From the NCBI GenBank assembly GCA_964487255.1, contig CAZAQV010000006.1, forward strand, positions 181,514 to 245,513: DNA of 64,000 nt, given 5' to 3'. The translations under genes were made by a program, and so were the position numbers. Positions within the stretch are counted from its first letter, which is position 1, and every line of letters starts with the position of its first letter. Positions 1 through 8,669 of the stretch are shown here, in pieces. The notes below the pieces were generated by a model. That model did not search any database and was not told the origin of the DNA. It worked only from the letters and a program-made list of their open reading frames with translations. This DNA comes from CAZAQV01 sp964487255 (GTDB taxonomy: Bacteria; Myxococcota_A; Polyangia; Polyangiales; CAZAQV01).

Positions 1-995
1 AACAACACACCAAACTTGAGTCTGACCAACGACTCGATATCCGCATCGCGGGCATCTGTAATACACGCAAGATGCTTCTCGACCCCGATGGCATCGAGGC
101 AAGTTCGTGGCAGGCGCGCCTCGACGCGGATGGCGAAACTTCCAATCTCGATTCATTCATTGCGCGGCTCACAGAACTGAACCTGCGAAACAGTTGCGTC
201 GTTGACAATACGGCATCGCCCATCGTTGCAGCACACTATGCTCCGCTTTTTGAGTCGAGTATCTCGGTCGTGGCCTCCAACAAGATCGCGGCTTCATCCG
301 ACCACGAAGATTATCTCAAGCTTCGCAAGACCGCCCTGTCTCGCGGCGCGCATTGGATGTTCGAAACGAACGTCGCGGCTGGCCTCCCCGTACTGCGCAC
401 AATCGAGGATCTCTTGCGTTCGGGAGACCGCATTCGCCGGGTCGAAGCAGTGGTATCGGGAACGCTCAACTTCATCGCAAACGAGCTTGCCGAAGACATG
501 CCGCTCTCAAAGGTTGTTGCACGGGCGCAAGAGCTCGGACTCACTGAACCCGACCCTGTGATCGACCTCAGCGGCCTGGACGTCATCCGCAAGGTGACGA
601 TCATTGCGCGGCTGTGCGGCACCCCCCTTGAGACGAGCGACGTTCAGGCCGAGGCGTTTTTACCGATCGAGCTCGTCGGAGCGCTGAGCCCACAAGAACT
701 TGAACAAAAGCTCCGCGAACTCGACGCCTCGATCGAGGCGAAACGCAAACGCGCCGCCGCGAGAAATGAACGCCTTCGACTCACCGCGCAGTTCGCGGAG
801 GGCAAGGCCAAGGTCGGCCTTCAGTCCGTGGGCAGCGAGCACCCGGCGTTCGAACTGCAGGGCATGGACAATATCGTACTCATCTACTCCGACCGCTACC
901 CAGAGCAGCCTCTTGTGATTAAAGGGGCTGGCGCCGGTAGAGATGTCACAGCCGCGGGTGTCTTCGCCGACATCTTGCGCTACGCGCATGTGTAG
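1..995 (+). CDS. thrA: Homoserine dehydrogenase domain of bifunctional aspartokinase/homoserine dehydrogenase (5' end missing)
   Basis: The reading frame is open from the left edge (first complete codon at position 3), so the start lies outside the window. The visible part is the homoserine dehydrogenase region, which reduces aspartate semialdehyde to homoserine in threonine and methionine synthesis. Recognisable pieces are the DTNVAAGLPV-like segment (seen as ETNVAAGLPVLRTIEDLL), the SGTLNFI substrate-binding segment, the TEPDPVIDLSGLDVIRK signature and the C-terminal GAGAGRDVTAAGVFADILR. The sequence follows the C-terminal half of E. coli ThrA closely, which suggests an aspartokinase domain upstream, but that domain is not visible. 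thrB starts about 15 bp downstream, so this is a thrABC operon. A monofunctional hom gene remains possible. Confidence 0.93.
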   Translation, partial: QHTKLESDQRLDIRIAGICNTRKMLLDPDGIEASSWQARLDADGETSNLDSFIARLTELNLRNSCVVDNTASPIVAAHYAPLFESSISVVASNKIAASSDHEDYLKLRKTALSRGAHWMFETNVAAGLPVLRTIEDLLRSGDRIRRVEAVVSGTLNFIANELAEDMPLSKVVARAQELGLTEPDPVIDLSGLDVIRKVTIIARLCGTPLETSDVQAEAFLPIELVGALSPQELEQKLRELDASIEAKRKRAAARNERLRLTAQFAEGKAKVGLQSVGSEHPAFELQGMDNIVLIYSDRYPEQPLVIKGAGAGRDVTAAGVFADILRYAHV

Positions 996-1010
996 GAAAG
1001 AAGGTGGTTG

Positions 1011-1979
1011 GTGACTCGCTCTGTGACAGCTTTCGCACCCGCAAGCGTCGGCAACATGATCACCGGCTTTGACGTACTCGGCTTTGCGCTACAAGGCCCG
1101 GGCGACCTCGTCACCGTCACCGCACTCGACAATGGGCCGCCAGGCGTGCACCTCGGCGAGGTTTCCTTCGCGGAGGATATTGAAGACGCCGAAGCACTTC
1201 GCGCCAAGCTGAGCCTCGATGTCGAAACGAACATCGCGAGCTTCGTTGTGCGTGAAATCTGGCGAACGTGTAGCGAAACGGAGCGGCCTCGATCCGTCCG
1301 CGTTGATCTGAAGAAGGGCTGCGGCATCGGGACGGGCCTCGGGTCGAGTGCAGCCAGCGCTGCGGCCGCGGCATTTGCAGGGCTCTCGTTGCTCTCCGTG
1401 GTGGACGAAAAGGCCCTGCTCGAGTTCGGGCTGCGGGGCGAGGCGCTCGCCTCAGGCGCACGTCACGCGGACAACTTGGCACCAAGCTTGCTCGGCGGAA
1501 TCGTCGGAGTGCGCGCGCTCGAACCGATCGATGTCTTCCGTATCCCCGTGCCGAAGAGCTTACACTGCGCGCTGTTCCAGCCAAAGGTCACGGTACTCAC
1601 CAAAGAAGCGCGCTCTTCGCTACCCTCAAGCATCCCATTGAGCGACTACGTCTGCCAGTCGGCAAACCTCGCAAGCCTGGTCAGTGCGCTTCACGTGGGC
1701 GACCTTGAGCGCATCGGCCGCTCGCTTCAGGACGTGGTCACCGAGCCAACTCGCGCGCCCAACATTCCAGCATTCTCGGACCTTCGACGCGACGCCGAGA
1801 AAACCGGCGCACTTGGCGCTGGCATCGCTGGCTCTGGCCCGACGGTCTTTGCGCTTTGCGAGGGGAAGGCGACTGCGCAGAGCGTCCTTGAGGCGTGGTC
1901 GACGCGCTACAGCGAGCTAGGACTCGGCTATCGTTCGTTTACCTCGGGCATTTGCCCGCACGGCGCGCGCCTCCTCTAA
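1011..1979 (+). CDS. thrB: Homoserine kinase
   Basis: GHMP-family kinase that phosphorylates homoserine to O-phosphohomoserine in the cytoplasm. The N-terminal FAPASVGNMITGFDVLG segment, the GHMP ATP loop GTGLGSSAASA near residue 110, the HADNLAPSLLGG segment and the C-terminal GIAGSGPTVFALC motif are all present, and the length (about 322 residues) is normal. An in-frame TTG sits one codon earlier at 1008. The GTG at 1011 is preferred because AAGAAGG at 998-1004 then has normal ribosome-binding spacing. It lies between thrA and thrC on the same strand with very short gaps, so the three genes are probably cotranscribed. Confidence 0.94.
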   Translation: MTRSVTAFAPASVGNMITGFDVLGFALQGPGDLVTVTALDNGPPGVHLGEVSFAEDIEDAEALRAKLSLDVETNIASFVVREIWRTCSETERPRSVRVDLKKGCGIGTGLGSSAASAAAAAFAGLSLLSVVDEKALLEFGLRGEALASGARHADNLAPSLLGGIVGVRALEPIDVFRIPVPKSLHCALFQPKVTVLTKEARSSLPSSIPLSDYVCQSANLASLVSALHVGDLERIGRSLQDVVTEPTRAPNIPAFSDLRRDAEKTGALGAGIAGSGPTVFALCEGKATAQSVLEAWSTRYSELGLGYRSFTSGICPHGARLL

Positions 1980-1983
1980 AACC

Positions 1984-3294
1984 ATGAAGTACTTCAGTAC
2001 ATCCGATCCAACCCAATCACAGACCGTCGACTTTCGCGAAGCCGTTTTGAACGGACTCGCTCCTGATGGAGGTCTCTACGTCCCCGCTGCGGTGCTAGCC
2101 CGACCGCACGCGGAGTGGTTGGCCGATCGGTCGCGAAGCGCTGGACAAATCGCGCACTCGCTGCTCAAGGACTACGTGGCTCCATCGCTAAGCCCTGACG
2201 AACTCGAAGAGATTTGCACAAAGACCTTCCATTTTGATTTTCCGCTTTCGAAGGTCACAGAAGACACCTGGGCGCTCGAACTCTTTCACGGACCCACACT
2301 TGCGTTCAAAGATGTAGGAGCGCGCTTTTTGGCCGAATGCATGAGCCGATTTTCGCAGAACCGCGCAACACTCGTGCTGGTCGCGACGTCGGGCGACACA
2401 GGAAGCGCTGTCGCAAACGGATTTTTGGGGGCGAAGGGCGTCGAGACTGTCATTCTTTATCCCAAAGGCAAAGTGAGCGCTCTTCAAGAAAAGCAGTTTG
2501 CGAGTCTTGGGAGAAACACGACAGCACTCGCGGTCGAAGGCACCTTCGATGACTGCCAACGTCTCGTCAAAGAGGCTTTTTCTGACCGTGCGCTCCGTAA
2601 CGAGCTCCCACTTTCCTCTGCCAACTCGATCAATATCGCGCGCTGGTTACCCCAAAGTGTGTACTTCGCATACGCGGTGTCGCGTCTCGACCCTGAACGC
2701 CCGGTTGTCATCGCGGTGCCGAGCGGGAACTTCGGAAACATCACTGCCGGAATCTTCGCCACGCGCAGCGGCCTTCGCGTCGCGCGATGGATCGCCGCAC
2801 TTAACGCCAACAACGTAGTCGAGCGATACCTGCGCACCGGCAATTATCAGCCACAGGCGTCTAAGAGCACGCTCGCCAATGCGATGGACGTTGGCAACCC
2901 GAGCAACATCGCTCGGCTCGAGTATCTCTTCGACGGCAGCTTCGATGCGTTGGTCAACGAAGTCGATGCCCGTTCATTTTCGGACGAAGCGATCACAGAC
3001 GCGATCAAAGATGTTTACGCAGAACACCACTACCTTCTCGATCCGCACGGGGCGACGGGTTGGCTTGCGCTCGAAGCGACGAAAAACGCAGTTGAGATGC
3101 CCCACGGCACGCAATTCGTCTTCGCCGAGACTGCACACCCTGCCAAATTTGGCGATGCTATCACCAACCACACCGGCATCGAACCCCCCATGCCCGAGCG
3201 CCTCGCTGCCTTCCTCGACCGCGAAGTCACGGCGCTTTCGATGAGCAGTGACTATGCCGATTTCGCCGCCTTTTTACGCCGCACCTTCGCCTGA
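1984..3294 (+). CDS. thrC: Threonine synthase
   Basis: PLP-dependent enzyme that converts O-phosphohomoserine to threonine, the last step of the pathway encoded here. The N-terminus has the usual YFSTSDPTQ start and the LAPDGGLYVP segment. The PLP lysine is Lys109 in HGPTLAFKD. Further family motifs are VATSGDTGSAVANGF, YPKGKVS, SSANSINIARWLPQ and the phosphate-binding VPSGNFGNITAG. The length of 436 residues matches the ThrC class found with thrAB. The start is 4 bp after the thrB stop. Confidence 0.95.
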   Translation: MKYFSTSDPTQSQTVDFREAVLNGLAPDGGLYVPAAVLARPHAEWLADRSRSAGQIAHSLLKDYVAPSLSPDELEEICTKTFHFDFPLSKVTEDTWALELFHGPTLAFKDVGARFLAECMSRFSQNRATLVLVATSGDTGSAVANGFLGAKGVETVILYPKGKVSALQEKQFASLGRNTTALAVEGTFDDCQRLVKEAFSDRALRNELPLSSANSINIARWLPQSVYFAYAVSRLDPERPVVIAVPSGNFGNITAGIFATRSGLRVARWIAALNANNVVERYLRTGNYQPQASKSTLANAMDVGNPSNIARLEYLFDGSFDALVNEVDARSFSDEAITDAIKDVYAEHHYLLDPHGATGWLALEATKNAVEMPHGTQFVFAETAHPAKFGDAITNHTGIEPPMPERLAAFLDREVTALSMSSDYADFAAFLRRTFA

Positions 3295-3348
3295 TGATGG
3301 TTCGCGAGTCTCACTCGCCACCCGGCTCCCATTGAGACGACTCGGGCG

Positions 3349-5259
3349 CTAGTCGGTGGTGCGTTGGCTGGTGACCTCGGAGAGCAGTGCGGTGAGGCGC
3401 TTGGCGAACTTCGCTGGCTCCTCGATGGGGCTGCCCTCGATGAGCAGCGCCTGATCATAGAGCACCTCGACCCACGCTTTGAGGTCCTCACTCTCGGCGT
3501 TTGATTCGAGCAACTTGCTCAGGCTCTGTATGAGTTCGTGCTTGGGATTCAGTTCCAAAATCCGTTTCTGCTTCGGAAGCCCTTCATTCTGAAGACGCAT
3601 CAGGCGTTCGAGATACGGCGGCAGCCCCCCGGCGGGCATCACGAGACACACCGGAGAGTCGGTGAGTCTATCCGAAAGCCGCACCTCAGAGATGTGGTCT
3701 TGCAGCACTTCGCGAAATTTGGTGGTCAACGCGTGGAGGTCCGTAGATGTCGCGTCGCTGTCTGTTTCCTCGTCACCGGAGTCGTCGTCTTTGCCGAGCT
3801 TGAGGTCGGCGTCCATCACCGACACGAGCTTCTTTCCGTCGAACTCACGCAGGCCTTCAATCGCCCACTGGTCCACGGCATCGGTCATAAACAGCACTTC
3901 GTACCCTTTGGCTTTGAGCCCCTCGAGATGCGGACTGTTCTCCACAATGGAGCGTGTCGCGCCTTGAATGTAGTAGATAGCGTCTTGTCCCACGGGCATG
4001 CGCGAGATGTATTCTTCGAGCGAGACCAGGCCATCCTGGGTCGAACTCTCATAGCGCACCAGTTTGGCGAGCTTGTCTTTGTGCTCGGGCTCGAAATGCA
4101 GGCCCTCTTTGAGCACCGAACCATATGCTTTCCAAAAGGTCGCGTAGTCGTCGCCCTTCGACAGTTTCTCGATCATCGACAACGCACGCTTGACGACTTG
4201 TTTGCGAATGGTTCGCACGACGCGCGAGTCTTGTAGCATTTCGCGCGAGACGTTGAGCGGAAGGTCTTCGGAGTCGACAACGCCGCGCACAAAGCGCAGC
4301 CACTTCGGCAAAAGCTCCTCGCAATCGTCCATGATGAAGACGCGCTTGACGTAGAGGCGCACGCCATGGTCGGCCTCGGGCATAAACAAGTCAAAGGGGG
4401 GCTTTTTGGGGATAAAGAGCAGCCCAACGAACTGTTGGGTGCCCTCGACGGAGAAGTGTTCTTTGGCCAGTGGCGCCTCCCAGTCATGGGTCAGGTGGCG
4501 ATAGAACTCTTCGTATTGCTCGTCGCTGATTTCAGAGGCGGGCTTTGTCCACATCGCGCCCGCTTCGTTGATTCGTTCCCAGCTCTGCTCAGTCTTTTGC
4601 GCGTCACCCTCGCCGCTCACCTTCGTCACTCTGAGCTCAACCGGATACTCCACGTAGTCGGCGTAGCGCTTGATGAGATGGCGAATGCGATGCTCGTCGA
4701 GATAGTCGATGCAGTCGTCTTTGAGGTGAAGGATGATATCGGTCCCTTGTTCGACGCGGCTTGCGGGCTCGATCGTAAATGAGTCTTCACCCGTTGAGCT
4801 CCAGCGATGCGCCTCTTTGCTTCCCGCGGCGCGTGAGACGACTTGCACCTCGTTTGCGACGAGGTACGCGCTGTAGAAACCGACACCGAACTGACCGATG
4901 AGACTCAGGTCTTTCTTGTCGCCCTGCTCCGAGATGGTCTGAAGAAACTGTTGCGTCCCAGAATGCGCAACCCGCCCCAGGTTGGCCGCGAGCTCCTCGG
5001 CGCTCATGCCGATGCCGTTGTCGGAAATGGTGAGGGTCTTGTTCGCCGCATCGGTCTCGATACGAACCGCCAGCTCGGCCTCGCCTTCCTTGAGTTCCGG
5101 ACGCGTAAGCGACTCGAAGCGGAGCTTATCTAACGCGTCGGACGCGTTCGAAACCAGCTCGCGCAGGAAGATTTCCTTATTGCTGTAGAGCGAATTGATG
5201 ACCAGACGCAGTACCCGGCTGACATCGGCCTCGAAATGATGGACTTTTTTCTCAGACAT
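3349..5259 (-). CDS. htpG: Molecular chaperone HtpG (Hsp90)
   Basis: Cytosolic Hsp90-type ATP-dependent chaperone of 636 residues, a little longer than the E. coli protein. The N-terminal GHKL ATPase is clear: [16 protein letters not shown], then DNGIGMS, the GTQQF lid region and [14 protein letters not shown]. The middle domain has [11 protein letters not shown] and the C-terminal dimerisation region follows. The start is ATG at 5259 ([12 protein letters not shown]); an upstream in-frame TTG at 5289 would add ten residues unlike the family. It lies 39 bp downstream of a membrane-protein gene on the same strand and converges with thrC. Confidence 0.96.
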
Positions 5260-5298
5260 CGGCGCCAAGATAAGCACCCTGGCGTGCAAAGCAACCCG

Positions 5299-5868
5299 CT
5301 ACGAGCCCTTTTCCCTGCCCTCAAGTCGCCTGAACAACGGGTTCACAAAATCATCAAGGGCCTCCCGAACCTGCTCCAACAAGGCCGGATCGTGAGCGCT
5401 TCTCTTCAACAACAAAGCCGCTTGCTCTCGGGCCAACGCGGGGTGCTGTGCGGCAAGCATGATCTCGCGACGATCGTCATTGCGATAATCAGTTCCGCGA
5501 TTGCTCTTCACAATCGGCTCACCTAACGCCTCCTTGTAGGCGGTGTGAAGGTGTCGCATCAATCTGAGCGTGCTGTTGAGTTCGTTTGGACGAACAAGGG
5601 TCATTTCGCCCATTGGCAACCCGCGCAGGACGATATCAACACCGTCTACTAGTACGGATTGAATACTCCCCCAGGACAAGAAACGGTTTCCTTCGAGCAA
5701 CACACCGTCCCTGCCAACCAGGAAAGAGATTCCGCCATCCGACAGCGCGTTGCGCTCCGGAAAAAAAGAATAGACCGCAACCGGCAGTGCGAGCGGCAAC
5801 GCCAGAAACAGTAGCCAAATGGCCTCGGTAGCAACCAACGCCACGCCACTTAGGAGAAGTAGCACCAC
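5299..5868 (-). CDS. Small membrane protein of unknown function
   Basis: About 189 residues. The first 36 residues form a hydrophobic region that could hold two membrane segments, ending at YSFFPERN. A soluble part follows with alternating beta-like strands (GRDGVLLEGNRFLSWGSIQSV) that resembles the short domain of PH-like bacterial membrane proteins, then a charged helical C-terminus rich in Arg and Glu. The start is GTG at 5868 or the next codon, which is also GTG; an in-frame stop lies just upstream. It precedes htpG on the same strand and follows folD after 122 bp. I recognise no named family, and the PH-like comparison is only an impression. Confidence 0.7.
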   Translation of the reverse strand: MVLLLLSGVALVATEAIWLLFLALPLALPVAVYSFFPERNALSDGGISFLVGRDGVLLEGNRFLSWGSIQSVLVDGVDIVLRGLPMGEMTLVRPNELNSTLRLMRHLHTAYKEALGEPIVKSNRGTDYRNDDRREIMLAAQHPALAREQAALLLKRSAHDPALLEQVREALDDFVNPLFRRLEGREKGS

Positions 5869-5990
5869 AGCGACAACTCAAAGTCCTTGCCGGGCTGAAC
5901 CAGCCTCCCACGGCCTCAGCAGAGAGTCTCCCGGTTGAGACAATCTACGCGCCGCGATTTTCGCGGGCAGGCGCGCTCTTTCGCGCATGG

Positions 5991-6848
5991 TCATTGCATG
6001 TCGGAGCGGCGTTTGGCGGCGGTGACGGTATTTTGCAGCAGCATGGCGATGGTCATCGGTCCGACGCCTCCTGGCACCGGTGTGATCCAAGCTACTCGCT
6101 CGAGCGCCGATTCAAACTCGACATCACCCTTGAGCTTGCCGTCGGCTTGCCGATTAATACCCACATCGATGACCGTCGCGCCCGGCTTGACCCACTCGCC
6201 CTTGATGAGTTCCGTGCGTCCGACGGCCGCGATGACGATGTCGGCTCGCTCGATGTGGGCCCGGAGGTTTTTGGTACGTGAGTGACACGTCGTCACCGTT
6301 GCACCCTCACGGAGCAACATCTGCCCGATCGGTTTGCCGACGAGGTCCGAGCGACCCACGACCACGGCTTCGGCCCCGTTGACCGCAGTATCTGCCTCTT
6401 TGAGCAGTCGCATGCAACCGGTCGGTGTGCACGGGAAAAGACCGTCAAACCCCAACGCGAGACGACCGACATTCGCTTCGTGCAGACCGTCGACATCTTT
6501 GTCGGGCCCGATGGCCGCAATGATGCCACGCGGATTGAGTCGCCCCGGAAGCGGCAACTGCAGAAGGATGCCGTCCACACTCGGCTCGTCGTTCAGTCCT
6601 TGAACAACGCGCAGAATCTGCTCCTCGGTAGAGTCGGCAGCGAGCCGCCGAACAGCACCAGCAATGCCGACCTTTTTGGCTGCACGCTCCTTCGCACCCA
6701 CGTAAACCTGCGAAGCCGGGTCTTCGCCGACGAGCACGACCTCGAGACGAGGCTCCCGCCCATGTGCCTTCAGGAACGTCTCCGCCTCGGCGGCAACCTC
6801 CGCGCGGACTTTCTTTGCGAGCGCCTTGCCATCGAGGATCTGACCCAT
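5991..6848 (-). CDS. folD: Bifunctional methylenetetrahydrofolate dehydrogenase/methenyltetrahydrofolate cyclohydrolase
   Basis: NADP-dependent enzyme of one-carbon metabolism that interconverts 5,10-methylene-THF and 10-formyl-THF. The family motifs appear in order: QVYVGAKERAAKKVGI with the catalytic lysine, DGILLQLPLP, PDKDVDGLH, PCTPTGC, the Rossmann VVVGRSDLVGKPIGQML, then ATVIDVGIN and TPVPGGVGPMT near the C-terminus. The ATG at 6848 (MGQILDGK) gives the usual length of about 285 residues; a GTG at 6893 would add 15 atypical residues. One-carbon units from the glycine cleavage genes at 34887-37757 would feed the same folate pool. Confidence 0.96.
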   Translation of the reverse strand: MGQILDGKALAKKVRAEVAAEAETFLKAHGREPRLEVVLVGEDPASQVYVGAKERAAKKVGIAGAVRRLAADSTEEQILRVVQGLNDEPSVDGILLQLPLPGRLNPRGIIAAIGPDKDVDGLHEANVGRLALGFDGLFPCTPTGCMRLLKEADTAVNGAEAVVVGRSDLVGKPIGQMLLREGATVTTCHSRTKNLRAHIERADIVIAAVGRTELIKGEWVKPGATVIDVGINRQADGKLKGDVEFESALERVAWITPVPGGVGPMTIAMLLQNTVTAAKRRSDMQ

Positions 6849-6942
6849 AGGCAGGGAGTAGCAGTACGCGCAGCGACGAATCAAGCAGATCACATTGGAA
6901 TGACTGCTGGGATAGCGCCCGTCATCAGGATATCATTGCGCC

Positions 6943-7422
6943 ATGCGGTGTTTGGCATGGACGGTCGTGTCTATTGTGGGGCTCGCTTCCGCAACCGGAT
7001 GCGAGTGCTCAAGCGGCAATGCCCCGGTCACACAGCCGTCGCGCTCTGGCCCAGCGAAAGACGGCCCACGCGTAGAAAAAAAGCCCGCACCCATCAAGCT
7101 CGACCGAATTCCTCTGAATATCAAGTCGAATGCCCAGGTCATCTTCAAGAACGTCAAGATTGGCGCAGGCAATTTCGTTTCGGAGAAACGCGACGACAGC
7201 GGCGTTGTCATCGCGCCAGCGCAAGCCAAGCTCTGGACGGCCGTCAAGGGAGACAAATCGACGGCGCGCGTCATCCAGGCCAAGGTGGGTGATACGTTCA
7301 CCGTGGGCGAGCTACGTTTCAAGGTGGTTGCCATGCACATTCCAGATCAACCACCGGACTCGAAGACGTTCGTGCCTGCAGGAGGCGCCAAGGCCTCCAT
7401 CACTGTAATCTCACTTCAATAA
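6943..7422 (+). CDS. Small exported protein or lipoprotein of unknown function
   Basis: 159 residues. A hydrophobic signal-like N-terminus (MRCLAWTVVSIVGLASATGC) ends in a Cys at a position that could be lipidated, though ATGC is only a weak lipobox. A low-complexity Ser/Pro/Lys linker follows, then a beta-rich domain of about 100 residues with FKNVKIGAGNF and VGDTFTVGELRFKVVAM. No family is recognised. The end is 4 bp before serB, so the two may be cotranscribed, and the gene is divergent from folD across a 94-bp gap. The role is unknown. Confidence 0.75.
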   Translation: MRCLAWTVVSIVGLASATGCECSSGNAPVTQPSRSGPAKDGPRVEKKPAPIKLDRIPLNIKSNAQVIFKNVKIGAGNFVSEKRDDSGVVIAPAQAKLWTAVKGDKSTARVIQAKVGDTFTVGELRFKVVAMHIPDQPPDSKTFVPAGGAKASITVISLQ

Positions 7423-7426
7423 AGAC

Positions 7427-8644
7427 ATGACAACAGACGAAACGATTTCACGCCTCCTGGTCACCGTTGTTGGCCCAGATACTCCCGGCATCACCTCAGC
7501 ACTCGCGAAAGTCATCGCGGCCACCAACGCAGAACTGCGAGACATCGAGCAGGTCGTGGTCCAAGGCCGACTCTCGCTGTGCCTCCTCATCGACTTGAGT
7601 GACGAGGCCACCGACGGCACGTCGCTGCTCAAAGACCTGCTCTTTACAGCTAAGAAAAAGGGACTCGAGCTTCACTTTGAGGTCATGTCGCCCGACGCGG
7701 AACGACGTGACGATTCGGTGCACTATTATTCAATCACTGCCGTCGGCGACCACATGGGCGCGCGCGGCGTGCACCTCATCGCGGATACGCTCGCGAAGAA
7801 CAAAGCCAACATCGAAAAGATCGAGCGCCTGAGCACCGACACGGTCAGCTCGGTGCGCATGCTTGTTTCGATGGCGGGCGGCGAGGACCAGGCCCAGGCT
7901 CTGCGCCGAGACCTGCTCGGAGTCGGACGTGCGAGCCACTTCGACGTGGCGGTACAGCGCGAAAGTCTGTCACACCGCGCGAAGCGGCTCATCGTCTTGG
8001 ACATGGACTCGACGCTGATACGCATCGAGGTCATCGACGAGCTTGCGCGCGCCTATGGCGTCGTCGACAAGGTCGCTGCCATTACCGAGGAAGCTATGTC
8101 CGGCAAGATGGACTACGAGGAGAGCCTGCGCCGTCGCGTCAAAATGCTCGAAGGCATGCCGGTCTCCAAAGTTCGCAGCGTGACCGACGACCTGCCGCTC
8201 ACCGAGGGGGCCGCGGACACGATCAGAATCCTCAAAGCGCTTGGCTTCAAGACTGCGGTCATCAGCGGCGGCTTCGACGTAGCTGCCAACGCGCTAAAAG
8301 AACGCCTCAAACTCGACTACGCCTACTCGAACCGCCTTGAGGTCAAAGACGGGCTTCTCACGGGCAACGTGCATGATCCGGTCGTCACGCCACAACGAAA
8401 GGCCGACCTACTCGATGCGATCGCCCAGCAGGAGGGCATTCGCCTTGATCAGACGATTGCAGTGGGTGATGGCGCCAACGATATCTTGATGCTCAACCGT
8501 GCGGGGCTGGGCATCGCCTTTTACGCCAAGTCCAAGTTGCGCGACGCGGCGGACACTTCGCTCAACGCGGGCGGCCTCGACCGAATCCTGCATTTACTCG
8601 GCTTCCGCGCGGCTGAGCTGCGCGCGCTCCTCGACGACCTCTAA
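7427..8644 (+). CDS. serB: Phosphoserine phosphatase with N-terminal ACT domains
   Basis: Last enzyme of serine biosynthesis, releasing phosphate from O-phosphoserine. The C-terminal half is a HAD phosphatase: motif I LDMDSTLI has the catalytic aspartates near residues 192 and 194, EVIDELARAYG is the typical SerB cap sequence, motif II is ISGGFD, and motif IV is GDGANDILML. The first 180 residues form two ACT-like domains (LLVTVVGPDTPGITSALA and ITAVGDHMGARGVHLIAD), an architecture seen in many actinobacterial and deltaproteobacterial SerB proteins and probably an amino-acid-binding regulatory part. ileS starts 25 bp downstream. Confidence 0.94.
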   Translation: MTTDETISRLLVTVVGPDTPGITSALAKVIAATNAELRDIEQVVVQGRLSLCLLIDLSDEATDGTSLLKDLLFTAKKKGLELHFEVMSPDAERRDDSVHYYSITAVGDHMGARGVHLIADTLAKNKANIEKIERLSTDTVSSVRMLVSMAGGEDQAQALRRDLLGVGRASHFDVAVQRESLSHRAKRLIVLDMDSTLIRIEVIDELARAYGVVDKVAAITEEAMSGKMDYEESLRRRVKMLEGMPVSKVRSVTDDLPLTEGAADTIRILKALGFKTAVISGGFDVAANALKERLKLDYAYSNRLEVKDGLLTGNVHDPVVTPQRKADLLDAIAQQEGIRLDQTIAVGDGANDILMLNRAGLGIAFYAKSKLRDAADTSLNAGGLDRILHLLGFRAAELRALLDDL

Positions 8645-8669
8645 GAGCAAGTGTAGGCTCACGAGCCTC

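Noticed and set aside
3538..4236. Open frame of 232 codons antisense to htpG
   Set aside because: It lies fully inside the well-conserved htpG gene and its sequence looks like an antisense translation without any domain.
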